24,060 nucleotides of DNA from Gemmatimonadota bacterium (GTDB lineage Bacteria; Gemmatimonadota; Gemmatimonadetes; Gemmatimonadales; GWC2-71-9). The position numbers and the translations under genes are program-made. Shown here piece by piece: positions 7,092 to 14,922 of the stretch (the first letter of the stretch is position 1; every line of letters starts with the position of its first letter). The stretch is taken from assembly GCA_016880225.1 (NCBI GenBank), contig JAEHDT010000266.1, positions 1 to 24,060 on the forward strand. The letters are read 5' to 3'. The notes under the pieces were generated by a model. It was given only the letters and a program-made list of their open reading frames with translations. It did not search any database and was not told where the DNA came from.

Positions 7092-8321
7092 CTACGGCGT
7101 CCCTGGACCAGACTCGCGCGCCCCGGGGCGGAATGACACCGCGAAGAAGACCAGGACCGCCGCGGCGAACCCCGCGGGCAGCACCCAGAAGCTGGGCCAC
7201 CGTGCGAGCGTCAGGCTCGCCGCGCCGCCGAGTAGCCGATTGTACACGTTGCCCGCGACCTGTGCGCCGATGAGCATGCCGACGCCGTAGGTGACCAGCA
7301 CGAGGAACCCCTGGGCCTGCCCGCGCACCGCGGGGGTCGATTTCTTGTCGACGTAGATCTGCCCGGTGACGAAGAAGAAATCGTAACAGACGCCGTGGAG
7401 CATGATACCAATGGCGATGAGCCAGAAGACCGCGGTGGGCGCCGCGAGCGCAAACAGGGCGTAGCGCACGACCCAGGCGGCCATGCCCAACATGAGCATC
7501 TTCTTCACGCCCAGCCGCATGAAGAGGAGCGGCATGAGCAGCATGAAGACGACCTCGGACATCTGACCGAGCGACTGCGTCGCCGCGATCTTGGTGACGC
7601 CCGCGTCGCCCAGGAAGATCTGGGTGAAGTTGTAGTAGGCTGCCAGGGGAATGCACAACAAGAGCGAAGCGGCGATGAAGACGTAGAACGCGCGGTCGCC
7701 GAGCTGCGCCAGTGCGTCGAGGCCGACGATGCTCTTCACCGACACGCGCTGCCCCGCGCCCGGGGGCGGCGTGTGGGGCAGCGTGAAGCTGTACAGTCCG
7801 AGCACGACGCTCGCCACGGCCGTGGTGTACAGGGGCAACGCCGTCTGCTCCGGGACGGCGGACATCAGGCCGCCCAGCACGAGGCTGATGAACAACCCGG
7901 CGACGATCCAGCCGATGGTGCCGAACACCCGGATCAGGGGAAACTGCTGCTCCTGCGACTGGATGTGGTGAAACGCGAGGCTGTTGGCGAGGCCCAGGGT
8001 CGGCATGTAGCACAGGTTGTAGAACAGCAGCAGCAGGATGAACACCGCGGGCGCGCCCGTTGCCCGAGGCACGGCGAGCATCACCGCGCCGCCCAGGAGG
8101 TGGAGCACGCCCAGCACCTTCTCGGTGGCAAAGTAGCGGTCGGCGACGAGCCCGAGGAAGAACGGCGCGACGATGGCCGCGATCGGGTTCACCGTGTAGG
8201 GCCAGTGCGTGAGCGTCTCCATCCCATGGTGGGTCATGTACACGGCGATGGTCGTGTACCAAGCGCCCCAGATGAAGAACTGGAGGAACATCATGGCGGA
8301 GAGCCGCGCGCGGACGGTCAC
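7092..8321 (-). CDS. MFS transporter, nucleoside:H+ symporter (NupG/XapB-like) family
   Basis: 409 aa with about 12 membrane helices. The opening RARLSAMMFLQFFIWGAWYTTI is the signature start of the nucleoside:H+ symporter family, followed by NPIAAIVAPFFLGLVADRYF, GLANSLAFHHI and RVFGTIGWIVAG, also typical. Family members in E. coli import nucleosides, but homologues in Bacteroidota, Verrucomicrobiota and Gemmatimonadota are often found beside DUF1080 and sugar oxidoreductase genes, so the cargo here may be a sugar derivative. GTG 8321 overlaps the DUF1080 stop (GTGA); an internal ATG at 8294 is a possible later start. Many longer antisense frames across this gene are GC artefacts. Confidence 0.88.
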   Translation of the reverse strand: MTVRARLSAMMFLQFFIWGAWYTTIAVYMTHHGMETLTHWPYTVNPIAAIVAPFFLGLVADRYFATEKVLGVLHLLGGAVMLAVPRATGAPAVFILLLLFYNLCYMPTLGLANSLAFHHIQSQEQQFPLIRVFGTIGWIVAGLFISLVLGGLMSAVPEQTALPLYTTAVASVVLGLYSFTLPHTPPPGAGQRVSVKSIVGLDALAQLGDRAFYVFIAASLLLCIPLAAYYNFTQIFLGDAGVTKIAATQSLGQMSEVVFMLLMPLLFMRLGVKKMLMLGMAAWVVRYALFALAAPTAVFWLIAIGIMLHGVCYDFFFVTGQIYVDKKSTPAVRGQAQGFLVLVTYGVGMLIGAQVAGNVYNRLLGGAASLTLARWPSFWVLPAGFAAAVLVFFAVSFRPGARESGPGTP

Positions 8322-9019
8322 GGGAGCGTCCGGATCTTGATGTTGCGGTAGGCGACCCAGAAGTCGTGCTCCTGCAGACCGATGTAGCCTTCGCGATTGC
8401 GGCCGTAGTGCGGGTGGGGCGCGAACTTGCTCGCCTTGACCTTGGCCTCCCAGTCGGGGCTCCCCAACTCGTACTCTACCACCTTCACCCCGTTGAGCCA
8501 GTGCTCCACGTGCTGCCCCTTCACTACGAGCCGGACCTGGTTCCACTGACCGGCGGGCTTCACGACGCCGGCGGGCGAGGGATACAGCCCGTAATCCGAT
8601 CCGGCCGCTGTGAGGCGCGACTGTCCGTCCGGATGCCCGGCGTCGTCGAGAACCTGCATCTCCGGACCGCTCCAGTAGATCGCGTCGTCGTCCTCGCTCG
8701 CACGGTAGAAGATGCCGCTGTTGCCGTTCTTGGCGATCTTCCACTCGAGCTTCAGCTCGAAGTCCTTGAACTTGTCCGTGGTGATGATGTCGGCGGCCTT
8801 GCGGACGCGCGTGAGCGCGCCGTCCACCGCCTTCCACCCCGACGGCAGGGTGTCCACCTTCCATCCCCGCCAGCCGGTGGTGGTCTTGCCGTCGAACAAC
8901 AGCCGCCAACCTTCGGCCCGTTCCGCGGGCGTCAGCGTGTTGAGCGAACCCTGGGCGAACGCGACAGCCGGCGCCCCCGCCAGGCAGCACACCAACAGGG
9001 TCATGATGGTCCGATGCAT
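8318..9019 (-). CDS. DUF1080 / 3-keto-disaccharide hydrolase domain protein, exported
   Basis: 233 aa. Signal peptide MHRTIMTLLVCCLAGAPAVAFA, then a concanavalin-like beta-sandwich with family landmarks: GWRLLFDGKTTTGWRGWK, DFELKLEWKIAKNGNSGIFYRA, EMQVLDDAGHPDG, GQWNQVRLVVKGQHVEHWLNG and GYIGLQEHDFWVAYRNIKIR. The family (Pfam 3keto-disac_hyd) acts on 3-keto glycosides, cleaving the glycosidic bond after a dehydrogenase has oxidised C3. ATG 9019 is chosen over GTG 9022 because a GGAGA site (9027-9031) is 7 bases upstream of it. It overlaps the permease gene and complements the oxidoreductases of the opposite-strand operon at 1685-5230. The precise substrate is unknown. Confidence 0.88.
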   Translation of the reverse strand: MHRTIMTLLVCCLAGAPAVAFAQGSLNTLTPAERAEGWRLLFDGKTTTGWRGWKVDTLPSGWKAVDGALTRVRKAADIITTDKFKDFELKLEWKIAKNGNSGIFYRASEDDDAIYWSGPEMQVLDDAGHPDGQSRLTAAGSDYGLYPSPAGVVKPAGQWNQVRLVVKGQHVEHWLNGVKVVEYELGSPDWEAKVKASKFAPHPHYGRNREGYIGLQEHDFWVAYRNIKIRTLP

Positions 9020-9061
9020 CACGGCGTCTCCGTGCGTGGTGGTGATAGTGGCCCCAAAGCC

Positions 9062-9520
9062 TCAAGCCGGAAGGCCGGCGAGCTCCTTCAATCGCGTGTG
9101 CACGGCACGCCGGGCGCGCTCGCTCCTGGTGATGACCAGGACGGCGTCGTCGCCCGCGATCGTGCCGATGATCTCGGTCCAGCCGGCCGCGTCGAGGGCG
9201 AGCCCCAGCGCCTGCGCGCCGCCCGCGGGCGTCTTCACCACGAGCAGGGGCCCGACACCCTCCACCGACACGAGCACCGTGGGGAGCAACTGCTCCAAGT
9301 GCGGCCGGATTCCCGTTCCCGCCTCGGGCGGGGGGGCGTAATGCGACCCGCCGTCCGGCGCGGCCAGCTTGGCGAGGCCCAGCTCGCGAATGTCGCGCGA
9401 CAGCGTGGCCTGGGTGACGTCGAATCCCTCGGCCTTGAGCAGCTCCCGCAACCGCTCCTGGCTCGCCACCATCTCGGAGCGGACGATCTTCAAGATCGCG
9501 GCGTGGCGCTGGGTCTTCAT
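9062..9520 (-). CDS. argR: Arginine repressor ArgR/AhrC
   Basis: 152 aa, normal length for the family. The N-terminal winged helix (residues 1-70) contains TQATLSRDIRELGLAKL, the ArgR recognition-helix signature. The C-terminal hexamerisation and arginine-binding domain contains GWTEIIGTIAGDDAVLVI, with the Asp pair that contacts L-arginine. It represses arginine biosynthesis and often activates catabolism. No arg biosynthetic gene lies in the window; argR sits 11 bases after an amidohydrolase gene and is probably co-transcribed with it and PBP1A. The ATG at 9520 has no clear Shine-Dalgarno, so coupling to the upstream stop may drive its translation. Confidence 0.93.
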   Translation of the reverse strand: MKTQRHAAILKIVRSEMVASQERLRELLKAEGFDVTQATLSRDIRELGLAKLAAPDGGSHYAPPPEAGTGIRPHLEQLLPTVLVSVEGVGPLLVVKTPAGGAQALGLALDAAGWTEIIGTIAGDDAVLVITRSERARRAVHTRLKELAGLPA

Positions 9521-9531
9521 GGGGGCAGAAT

Positions 9532-10722
9532 CTAGCCGTGAACCACGCGCCCGGCGACGACGGTCAAGGCGGCGGTCGGGCGGCCGGGAGGTCGGGCGGT
9601 CAGGGGCTCCCCGAAGACGGCAAGATCGGCCTGCTTCCCGACGTCCAGCGAGCCGATGTCCGCGTCGAGGCCGAGCGCCCGCGCCCCCTCGATCGTGAGC
9701 ATGCGCAGTGCCTCTTCCCCCTCGAGTCCGGCGGCCGCGGCCTCCGCCCACAGACTCGCGTCCCCCGCGCTCACCACCGAGTCGGTGCCAAGGCCGACGC
9801 GCACGCCGGCGCCCCGCAACGCGGCGAGCGGCGCGGTGCCGTGGGCATGGGTCTGGTTCGAGCGGGGGCAGTGGGCGACGGCGACGCCGGCGATTCGCAG
9901 GAGCGCGACGTCCGCCGGCTCCACCTGGACGCAATGGATGCATAGACAGTCGCCGGACTCGAGGACGCCGAGGCGTAAGAGATACTCGACCGGCGACACG
10001 CCGCGGGCCACCACGGGGATGCCGCGGGCGCGGAGCGCGGCGGCGAACGGCCCCGCGCCTTCCCGCACCAGCTCGGTCTCGGCCCGCGACTCGGCGAGGT
10101 GGACCGCCACCGGGAGACCGAGGCTCCGTGCCAGCTCGTCCACCGCTCGATACAGCGGCTCGCTCACGGTGTACGGCGCGTGCGGGGAGACGCCGAGTCG
10201 CAGCCGGCCGGATGTCAGCGGGCCGAGCCGCGCCAGCGCCTGCTCGAGCTCCACCAGGCTGGCGCGCGCCTGCGCGGGATCGGGGCCGAACACCTCCTGG
10301 TACACGATCCCCCGCGCACCCAGCCTGTGCAGCGCGGCCATCGCGGCTCCCGTGCTCCCCGTGTCCGCCACGCAGGTCACGCCCGCGGCCCACGCGTCCC
10401 GCACCCCCTGCTCCGCCGCGCGGACGAACTCCTCGGGGGTGGTGGCATCCTTCAGCGCACGAATGGTGCGGATCCAGGCCGTGAAGTCGCGCTCGGGGTT
10501 CTTCCCGGCGAGGTGGGTGAGCTCGAGGTGCGTGTGCGTGTTCACCAGGCCGGGGACCACGCTCGCCCCGGGGAACTCGAGCTGCCGTGCCCCAGGCGGC
10601 GCGGGGACGAGGGACTCGGGCCCCACCGCAGCGATCATCCCGCGGTCGTCTATGAGAACGGCGCCGTCCTCGATGGGCGGCGCCGTGACCGGATGAACCG
10701 AGCCTGCGCGAATTCGCAGCAC
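9532..10722 (-). CDS. Amidohydrolase (adenosine/SAH/MTA deaminase-like, TRZ/ATZ family)
   Basis: 396 aa metal-dependent hydrolase. The beta-sandwich N-terminus (VLRIRAGSVHPVTAPPIEDG) is followed by the metal-binding VPGLVNTHTHLELTHL (H63-x-H65), a later HAPYTVSEPLYR, VAVHLAES, CIHCVQ, AHCPRSN and GLGTDSVVSAG, whose Asp closes the metal site. This combination, particularly HCPRSN and GTDS, is typical of S-adenosylhomocysteine/5'-methylthioadenosine/adenosine deaminases and chlorohydrolase-like enzymes. Start GTG 10722 lies 5 bases past the PBP1A stop, with AGGGCG just before it. Its placement between PBP1A and argR gives no clear pathway. Substrate calls in this family from sequence alone are unreliable. 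Confidence 0.88.
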   Translation of the reverse strand: MLRIRAGSVHPVTAPPIEDGAVLIDDRGMIAAVGPESLVPAPPGARQLEFPGASVVPGLVNTHTHLELTHLAGKNPERDFTAWIRTIRALKDATTPEEFVRAAEQGVRDAWAAGVTCVADTGSTGAAMAALHRLGARGIVYQEVFGPDPAQARASLVELEQALARLGPLTSGRLRLGVSPHAPYTVSEPLYRAVDELARSLGLPVAVHLAESRAETELVREGAGPFAAALRARGIPVVARGVSPVEYLLRLGVLESGDCLCIHCVQVEPADVALLRIAGVAVAHCPRSNQTHAHGTAPLAALRGAGVRVGLGTDSVVSAGDASLWAEAAAAGLEGEEALRMLTIEGARALGLDADIGSLDVGKQADLAVFGEPLTARPPGRPTAALTVVAGRVVHG

Positions 10723-10727
10723 GCGCC

Positions 10728-12887
10728 CTAGGGCGACACCCCGATGCCGAACGGCGCGTGGACCGGACAGGCCTGCGTCGGCTCGGTGCCGGGATAGAAC
10801 CAATCCCAATGCCGCACGTCTTGCGGGCAGAACGGCGTGGCGAGGTAGCCGTTCGACCAATCCACCTCGCGCGTGATGAGCGAGTCGGGCCGGACCCAAT
10901 CGGGCGGGGCGGGCCGACGGTCGTACACGTCGCGCATGAACGCGGTCCAGGCCGGCGCCACGATCTTGCCGCCGCCGGCGTTGTGCTCGAGAATGCGCTG
11001 CTGCAGGTCGTAGCCCACCCAGATGCCCGCCACGAGCTCGGGCGTGTAGCCGATGAACCAGGCATCGGTGTAGTCGTCCGTGGTGCCGGTCTTGCCCGCG
11101 GCCGGAAGCGTGAAGCCCGCCTTCCACACGGCGCTGAACGCCGTGCCGCGACGGATCACGTCCTTCATCATGTCCACCATCAGCCACGTGTGCTCGGGAT
11201 CCATTACCGGCTCGCGGCGGATCGCGGGCTGCCACAGGATGTTGCCCTGGCGATCCTCGACCCGCAGGATGCCCACCGGCTCGGCACGGGTGCCGAGCGT
11301 CGCGAACGCGGTGTAGGCGGCGATGATCTCCATCGGCCGGACGCCCTTCGCGCCGATGTGGATCGACGGATAGGGCGGCAGCGGCGTGGTGATGCCGTAG
11401 CGCCGGGCCTCGCCGATCACTGTCTGCTCGCCGAGCGCCATGCCGAGCTTGATGGTGGCGAGGTTGCGCGACAGATACAGCGCCTCGCGCATGGGGATCA
11501 TGCCCAGGGTGGTGTCGTCGTCGTCCTTGGGCTGCCACAGCGTCGAGTCGAGCTGGATCACCGGCGGGTTGAGCGGCGAGTCGTCCACGATTTCGGTGAC
11601 CGGATGGCCCGCGCGCACCGCCGCTGAGTAGACGAACGGCTTGAACGTCGAGCCCGGCTGCCGGATCGCCTGCGTGGCCCGGTTGTACTTCGAGTCGTCG
11701 AAGTCGCGCCCGCCGATCATCGCGCGGATGTAGCCGGTGTTCGCCTCGAGGGCCACGAGCGCGCCCTGGAGATACGGCGTGAACGGGCCGTGGTCCTCCC
11801 CGGAAGCCTTGGAGGACTCGAGGTACTCCCGATAGGTGGTGCGCCCCGGGAACTTGCCGTTCGAGTACACGCCCGCCTCGATGGCGTCGAGCTGGGACTG
11901 CAGCGCGCGCTCCGCCGCCTCCTGCATGTCGAGGTCGAGCGTGGTGTAGATGCGAAGGCCGCCTTCGTAGAGGTCCCGCCCGAAGCGCGCGTCGAGCTGC
12001 ACGCGCAGCCACTCGACGAAGTAGGGGGCGACATCGCCGTAGTTGGTGCGGCTGCCCGTGAGCACCAGGGGATACGCCTCCCACAGCTCGGTTTCCTCCG
12101 GGCTCAGGAAGCCCTGGTCGCGCATCAGCCCCAGCACCACGTTGCGGCGCCGCACCGCCCGGTCGGGGTGCGTGCGGGGGTTGTAGAACGCCGGCAGCTT
12201 GGGGAGCGCGGCGAGCGTCGCCGCCTCGGCGACGTTGAGCTGGCGCGCCGATTTGCCGAAGTAGATCTGCGCCGCGGCCTCGACCCCGTACGCCCCGGCG
12301 CCGAGGTTGATCTGGTTCAGGTAGAGCTGGAGGATCGTGTCCTTGGGGAAGTTATTCTCGATCTCGACGGCGACGCGCGCTTCCTTGAGTTTGCGCGTCA
12401 GCTTCTTCTCGCGACTGATGTCCTCGGGGAAGATGTTACGCGCCAGCTGCATCGTGATGGTCGAGAACCCCTGTGCGAAGCTCATCGTCACGACATCGTT
12501 CTTGATGGCGCCGAAGATGCGCCAGTAGTCGATGCCGTGGTGCTCGTAGAAGCGCTTGTCCTCGGTGGCGATGAAGGCCTGCCGTACCGCCGTGGGGATC
12601 TCGTCGAGCGGCAGCACGGTGCGGCGCTCCGCGCCGAGCTCGCTGATCAGGCGACCGTCCGCGGCGTACACCTTGGACGTCTGCACCTGATGGTTCGGGT
12701 TGGCGACGAGACGCGAGATGCTCGGGCAGTGCTCGCCGGCGCACACGCGCGTCCAGGAGCCGTACGCGAGCCCGAATCCGTAGGCGCACGCGAGCGCCGC
12801 GGCGGCGATCGCGCGGCGGCGGTTCGTCGGGTTCTGCCACCATGTGACGGGCCCTGGCAGCGGGATAGGCGCGGGGATGGAGGCCAT
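10728..12887 (-). CDS. Class A penicillin-binding protein 1A (glycosyltransferase-transpeptidase)
   Basis: 719 aa bifunctional peptidoglycan synthase. A cytoplasmic Pro-rich tail (1-24) and one membrane anchor (about 25-46) are followed by a GT51 domain with ATEDKRFYEHHGID (catalytic E109), GFSTITMQLARN and the RKLKEARVAVEIE block. The transpeptidase domain has all three motifs: S413-T-F-K416, S473-R-N475 and K599-T-G601 (KTGTTDDYTDAWFIGY). The C-terminus ends shortly after in a Cys-containing tail (ATPFCPQDVRHWD). It polymerises glycan strands and cross-links peptides on the periplasmic face. It is the first gene of the minus-strand run and is transcribed divergently from the tyrosyl-tRNA synthetase. 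All catalytic residues are intact. Confidence 0.95.
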   Translation of the reverse strand: MASIPAPIPLPGPVTWWQNPTNRRRAIAAAALACAYGFGLAYGSWTRVCAGEHCPSISRLVANPNHQVQTSKVYAADGRLISELGAERRTVLPLDEIPTAVRQAFIATEDKRFYEHHGIDYWRIFGAIKNDVVTMSFAQGFSTITMQLARNIFPEDISREKKLTRKLKEARVAVEIENNFPKDTILQLYLNQINLGAGAYGVEAAAQIYFGKSARQLNVAEAATLAALPKLPAFYNPRTHPDRAVRRRNVVLGLMRDQGFLSPEETELWEAYPLVLTGSRTNYGDVAPYFVEWLRVQLDARFGRDLYEGGLRIYTTLDLDMQEAAERALQSQLDAIEAGVYSNGKFPGRTTYREYLESSKASGEDHGPFTPYLQGALVALEANTGYIRAMIGGRDFDDSKYNRATQAIRQPGSTFKPFVYSAAVRAGHPVTEIVDDSPLNPPVIQLDSTLWQPKDDDDTTLGMIPMREALYLSRNLATIKLGMALGEQTVIGEARRYGITTPLPPYPSIHIGAKGVRPMEIIAAYTAFATLGTRAEPVGILRVEDRQGNILWQPAIRREPVMDPEHTWLMVDMMKDVIRRGTAFSAVWKAGFTLPAAGKTGTTDDYTDAWFIGYTPELVAGIWVGYDLQQRILEHNAGGGKIVAPAWTAFMRDVYDRRPAPPDWVRPDSLITREVDWSNGYLATPFCPQDVRHWDWFYPGTEPTQACPVHAPFGIGVSP

Positions 12888-12918
12888 CGCGTTACAACCT
12901 AGTGAGGCCGCTCAGCGC

Positions 12919-12947
12919 TTGCCAGCCGTGGGCCCGCTTCGTACGAT
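12919..12947 (+). promoter_or_regulatory. Sigma70-type promoter for tyrS, predicted leaderless
   Basis: TTGCCA (12919-12924) and TACGAT (12942-12947) are separated by 17 bases, a near-consensus promoter in a very GC-rich background. Transcription would start at about 12954-12956, exactly at the ATG (12956), so the mRNA would be leaderless. On the other strand TAGGTT (12901-12896) lies 17 bases from TGGCAA, the complement of the same box, possibly serving the PBP1A gene; that half is weak. Confidence 0.5.
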
Positions 12948-12955
12948 TCCGCGCC

Positions 12956-14218
12956 ATGTCGGACCTTTTCACCGAGCTCGAGTGGCGGGGCTTCGTCCAC
13001 CACGCCACGCAGGGCATAGGGGCGCATCTGGCCGGCGCCGGCCGCACCGTGTACTGCGGCTTCGACCCGACCGCGCCGAGTCTCCAGGTCGGCAATCTCA
13101 TGCCGATCATGCTGCTGCGGCACTTTCAGCGCGCCGGCCACAAGCCGCTGGTGCTGATGGGCGGCGGCACCGGGTTGATCGGCGATCCCAGCGGCAAGCG
13201 GAGTGAGCGCCCGCTGCTCGCGAAGGAGCAGATCCGCGAGAACCTGCACTGCCAGCGCGACCAGATGAGCCGGTTCCTCGACTTCGACCCCGGTCCCGCG
13301 GCGGCCGAGGTGGTCAACAACGCCGACTGGCTGGTGAAGGAGCCGCTCGTCGATTTCCTCCGCGACGTCGGCAAGCACTTCAGCGTCAACGTCATGCTGC
13401 AGAAGGAGTCGGTCAAGGCGCGGATCGACACGGGCATCTCGTACACCGAATTCAGCTACATGTTGCTGCAGGCGTACGACTTCCTGCATCTGTTCCGCGC
13501 CAAACACTGCACCATCCAGGTGGGCGGCAGCGACCAATGGGGCAACATCACCGCCGGGATCGACCTGATCCGCCGCGTCGAAAGCGGCGACGCGCACGGG
13601 CTCGTGGCGCCGCTCGTCACCACCGCGACGGGCGCTAAGTTCGGCAAGTCCGAGGCTGGCGCGCTCTGGCTCGATCCGGCGCTCACGTCGCCGTATCAGT
13701 TCTACCAGTTCTGGTTCAACACCGACGACCGGGATGTCGAGTCGTATCTCAAGCTCTTCACGTTCTTGTCGCGCCAGGAGATCGAAGCGCACGTGAAGAC
13801 CCACAAGAAGGATCCGAGCCGGCGCGAAGGCCAGGGCAAGCTCGCGATCGAGTTGACGGCCCTCGTCCATGGGACGCAGGCAGCCTCCAACGCCACGGCG
13901 GTGAACGCCGTGCTGTTCAGCGATCTCGACCCCCACACGGTCGAGCCGAGCGCGCTCGAACTCCTGGCCCAGGAGATTCCCACCGCGCGCGTGCCCGGAC
14001 GCGACGGGCTGTCCCTGGTGGACGCCGTGGTGCAGGCCGGCTTGGTGAAGTCGAAGAGTGAGGCACGGCGCGCGATCGAGCAGGGTGGGATCTACGTGAA
14101 TCAGCAGCGCGTGAAGGACGCCGCGCGGAAGATCGAGGCGCCCGATTGGCTCGCCGGGCACAGCGTGCTGCTCCGCAAGGGGAAGAAGGACTACGCCCTG
14201 ATCCGGGCCGGCGGCTAG
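12956..14218 (+). CDS. tyrS: Tyrosyl-tRNA synthetase
   Basis: 420 aa class I synthetase that charges tRNA-Tyr. YCGFDPTAPSLQVGNLMPIM carries the HIGH-equivalent motif, here Q44-V-G-N47, with both histidines replaced. VLMGGGTGLIGDPSG, ISYTEFSYMLLQAYDF and VGGSDQWGNITAGID form the tyrosine site. The KMSKS-equivalent is KFGKS (K228-S232). An S4 RNA-binding domain closes the protein (SLVDAVVQAGLVKSKSEARRAIEQ). ATG 12956 is chosen because the in-frame extension to 12902 lacks similarity and lies upstream of the predicted -10 box. It is transcribed divergently from the PBP1A gene. Confidence 0.96.
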   Translation: MSDLFTELEWRGFVHHATQGIGAHLAGAGRTVYCGFDPTAPSLQVGNLMPIMLLRHFQRAGHKPLVLMGGGTGLIGDPSGKRSERPLLAKEQIRENLHCQRDQMSRFLDFDPGPAAAEVVNNADWLVKEPLVDFLRDVGKHFSVNVMLQKESVKARIDTGISYTEFSYMLLQAYDFLHLFRAKHCTIQVGGSDQWGNITAGIDLIRRVESGDAHGLVAPLVTTATGAKFGKSEAGALWLDPALTSPYQFYQFWFNTDDRDVESYLKLFTFLSRQEIEAHVKTHKKDPSRREGQGKLAIELTALVHGTQAASNATAVNAVLFSDLDPHTVEPSALELLAQEIPTARVPGRDGLSLVDAVVQAGLVKSKSEARRAIEQGGIYVNQQRVKDAARKIEAPDWLAGHSVLLRKGKKDYALIRAGG

Positions 14219-14226
14219 AGGATCCC

Positions 14227-14901
14227 GTGTTCATCGGTCACTATGCCGTGGCGCTGGCCGCGAAGCGCGCCGCCCCGCGAACATCGCTGGGTACACTGTT
14301 CGTGGCGGTGCAGCTGGCCGACATGCTCTGGCCGGTGCTCCTGCTCCTGGGTTGGGAGCAAGCGCATACCGTCCCCGGACCAAACCCGTTCCTCGTCCTG
14401 TGGCTCGACTCGATCCCGATCTCCCATAGCCTGCTCACGCTGATCGCGTGGGGCGTGCTGTTCGCGGTGCTGTATCGCGCCCGCACAGGCTACGCGCGCG
14501 GGGCGATCGTGGTCGCGTTGGGGGTCGTGAGTCACTGGGTCCTCGACGTCGCGACCCATCGCCCCGACATGCCCCTCTTTCCGGACGGCCCGCTGCTCGG
14601 CTTCGGCCTGTGGAACTCCGCCATCGGGACGATCATTGTCGAGGGCCTGATGTTCGTGACGGGAACGTGGATCTACCTGCGGACGACGCGAGCCCGTGAC
14701 GGCGTGGGACGCTACGGCCTCGCCGCCCTCCTCGCCGTGCTGTTGCTCTCGTACGCCTTGTCACTCGCAGGCGGCGCTCCGCCGAGCATGCGGACTCTCG
14801 CCATCGGCGGCATCGTCTTCGGGTGGCTGTTCGTGGCGTGGGCGGCGTGGGTGGATGGACACCGGGATGCGGCGTTGCGGGATACGGCGTTGTCAGGGTA
14901 G
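14227..14901 (+). CDS. Polytopic membrane protein, YdjM-like putative metal-dependent hydrolase
   Basis: 224 aa with about six hydrophobic segments. The sequence starts FIGHYAVALAAKRAAP and later has DSIPISHSLLTL and GVVSHWVLDVATHRPDMPLFPDG. The recurring His/Asp pairs at membrane borders are the pattern of the YdjM/DUF457-type membrane-bound hydrolase family, of unproven biochemical function. GTG 14227 lies 8 bases after tyrS and starts exactly at the conserved motif; the frame open before it lies inside tyrS. The last codons (encoding DAALRDTALSG) are formed by a 15-bp tandem repeat that continues past the stop, so the C-terminus may have been changed by repeat expansion. Confidence 0.8.
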   Translation: MFIGHYAVALAAKRAAPRTSLGTLFVAVQLADMLWPVLLLLGWEQAHTVPGPNPFLVLWLDSIPISHSLLTLIAWGVLFAVLYRARTGYARGAIVVALGVVSHWVLDVATHRPDMPLFPDGPLLGFGLWNSAIGTIIVEGLMFVTGTWIYLRTTRARDGVGRYGLAALLAVLLLSYALSLAGGAPPSMRTLAIGGIVFGWLFVAWAAWVDGHRDAALRDTALSG

Positions 14902-14922
14902 GCGTTGCCGGAAACGGCGTTT
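14863..14922. repeat. Four-copy 15-bp tandem repeat across a gene end
   Basis: Units are CGGGATGCGGCGTTG (14863), CGGGATACGGCGTTG (14878), TCAGGGTAGGCGTTG (14893) and CCGGAAACGGCGTTT (14908). The first two differ at one base, and GGCGTT is constant in all four. The array covers the last codons and stop of the membrane protein and reaches the last codon of the opposite-strand aminotransferase. Confidence 0.75.

Noticed and set aside
5896..8262. A 788-codon minus-strand open frame covering thioredoxin, CcdA-like and permease genes.
   Set aside because: Only the last 164 codons are the thioredoxin; the rest is out of phase with two well-conserved membrane genes and is a high-GC artefact.
9532..12084. 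A long minus-strand open frame extending the amidohydrolase 454 codons upstream.
   Set aside because: It overlaps the complete PBP1A gene in another phase; the amidohydrolase fold begins at GTG 10722.
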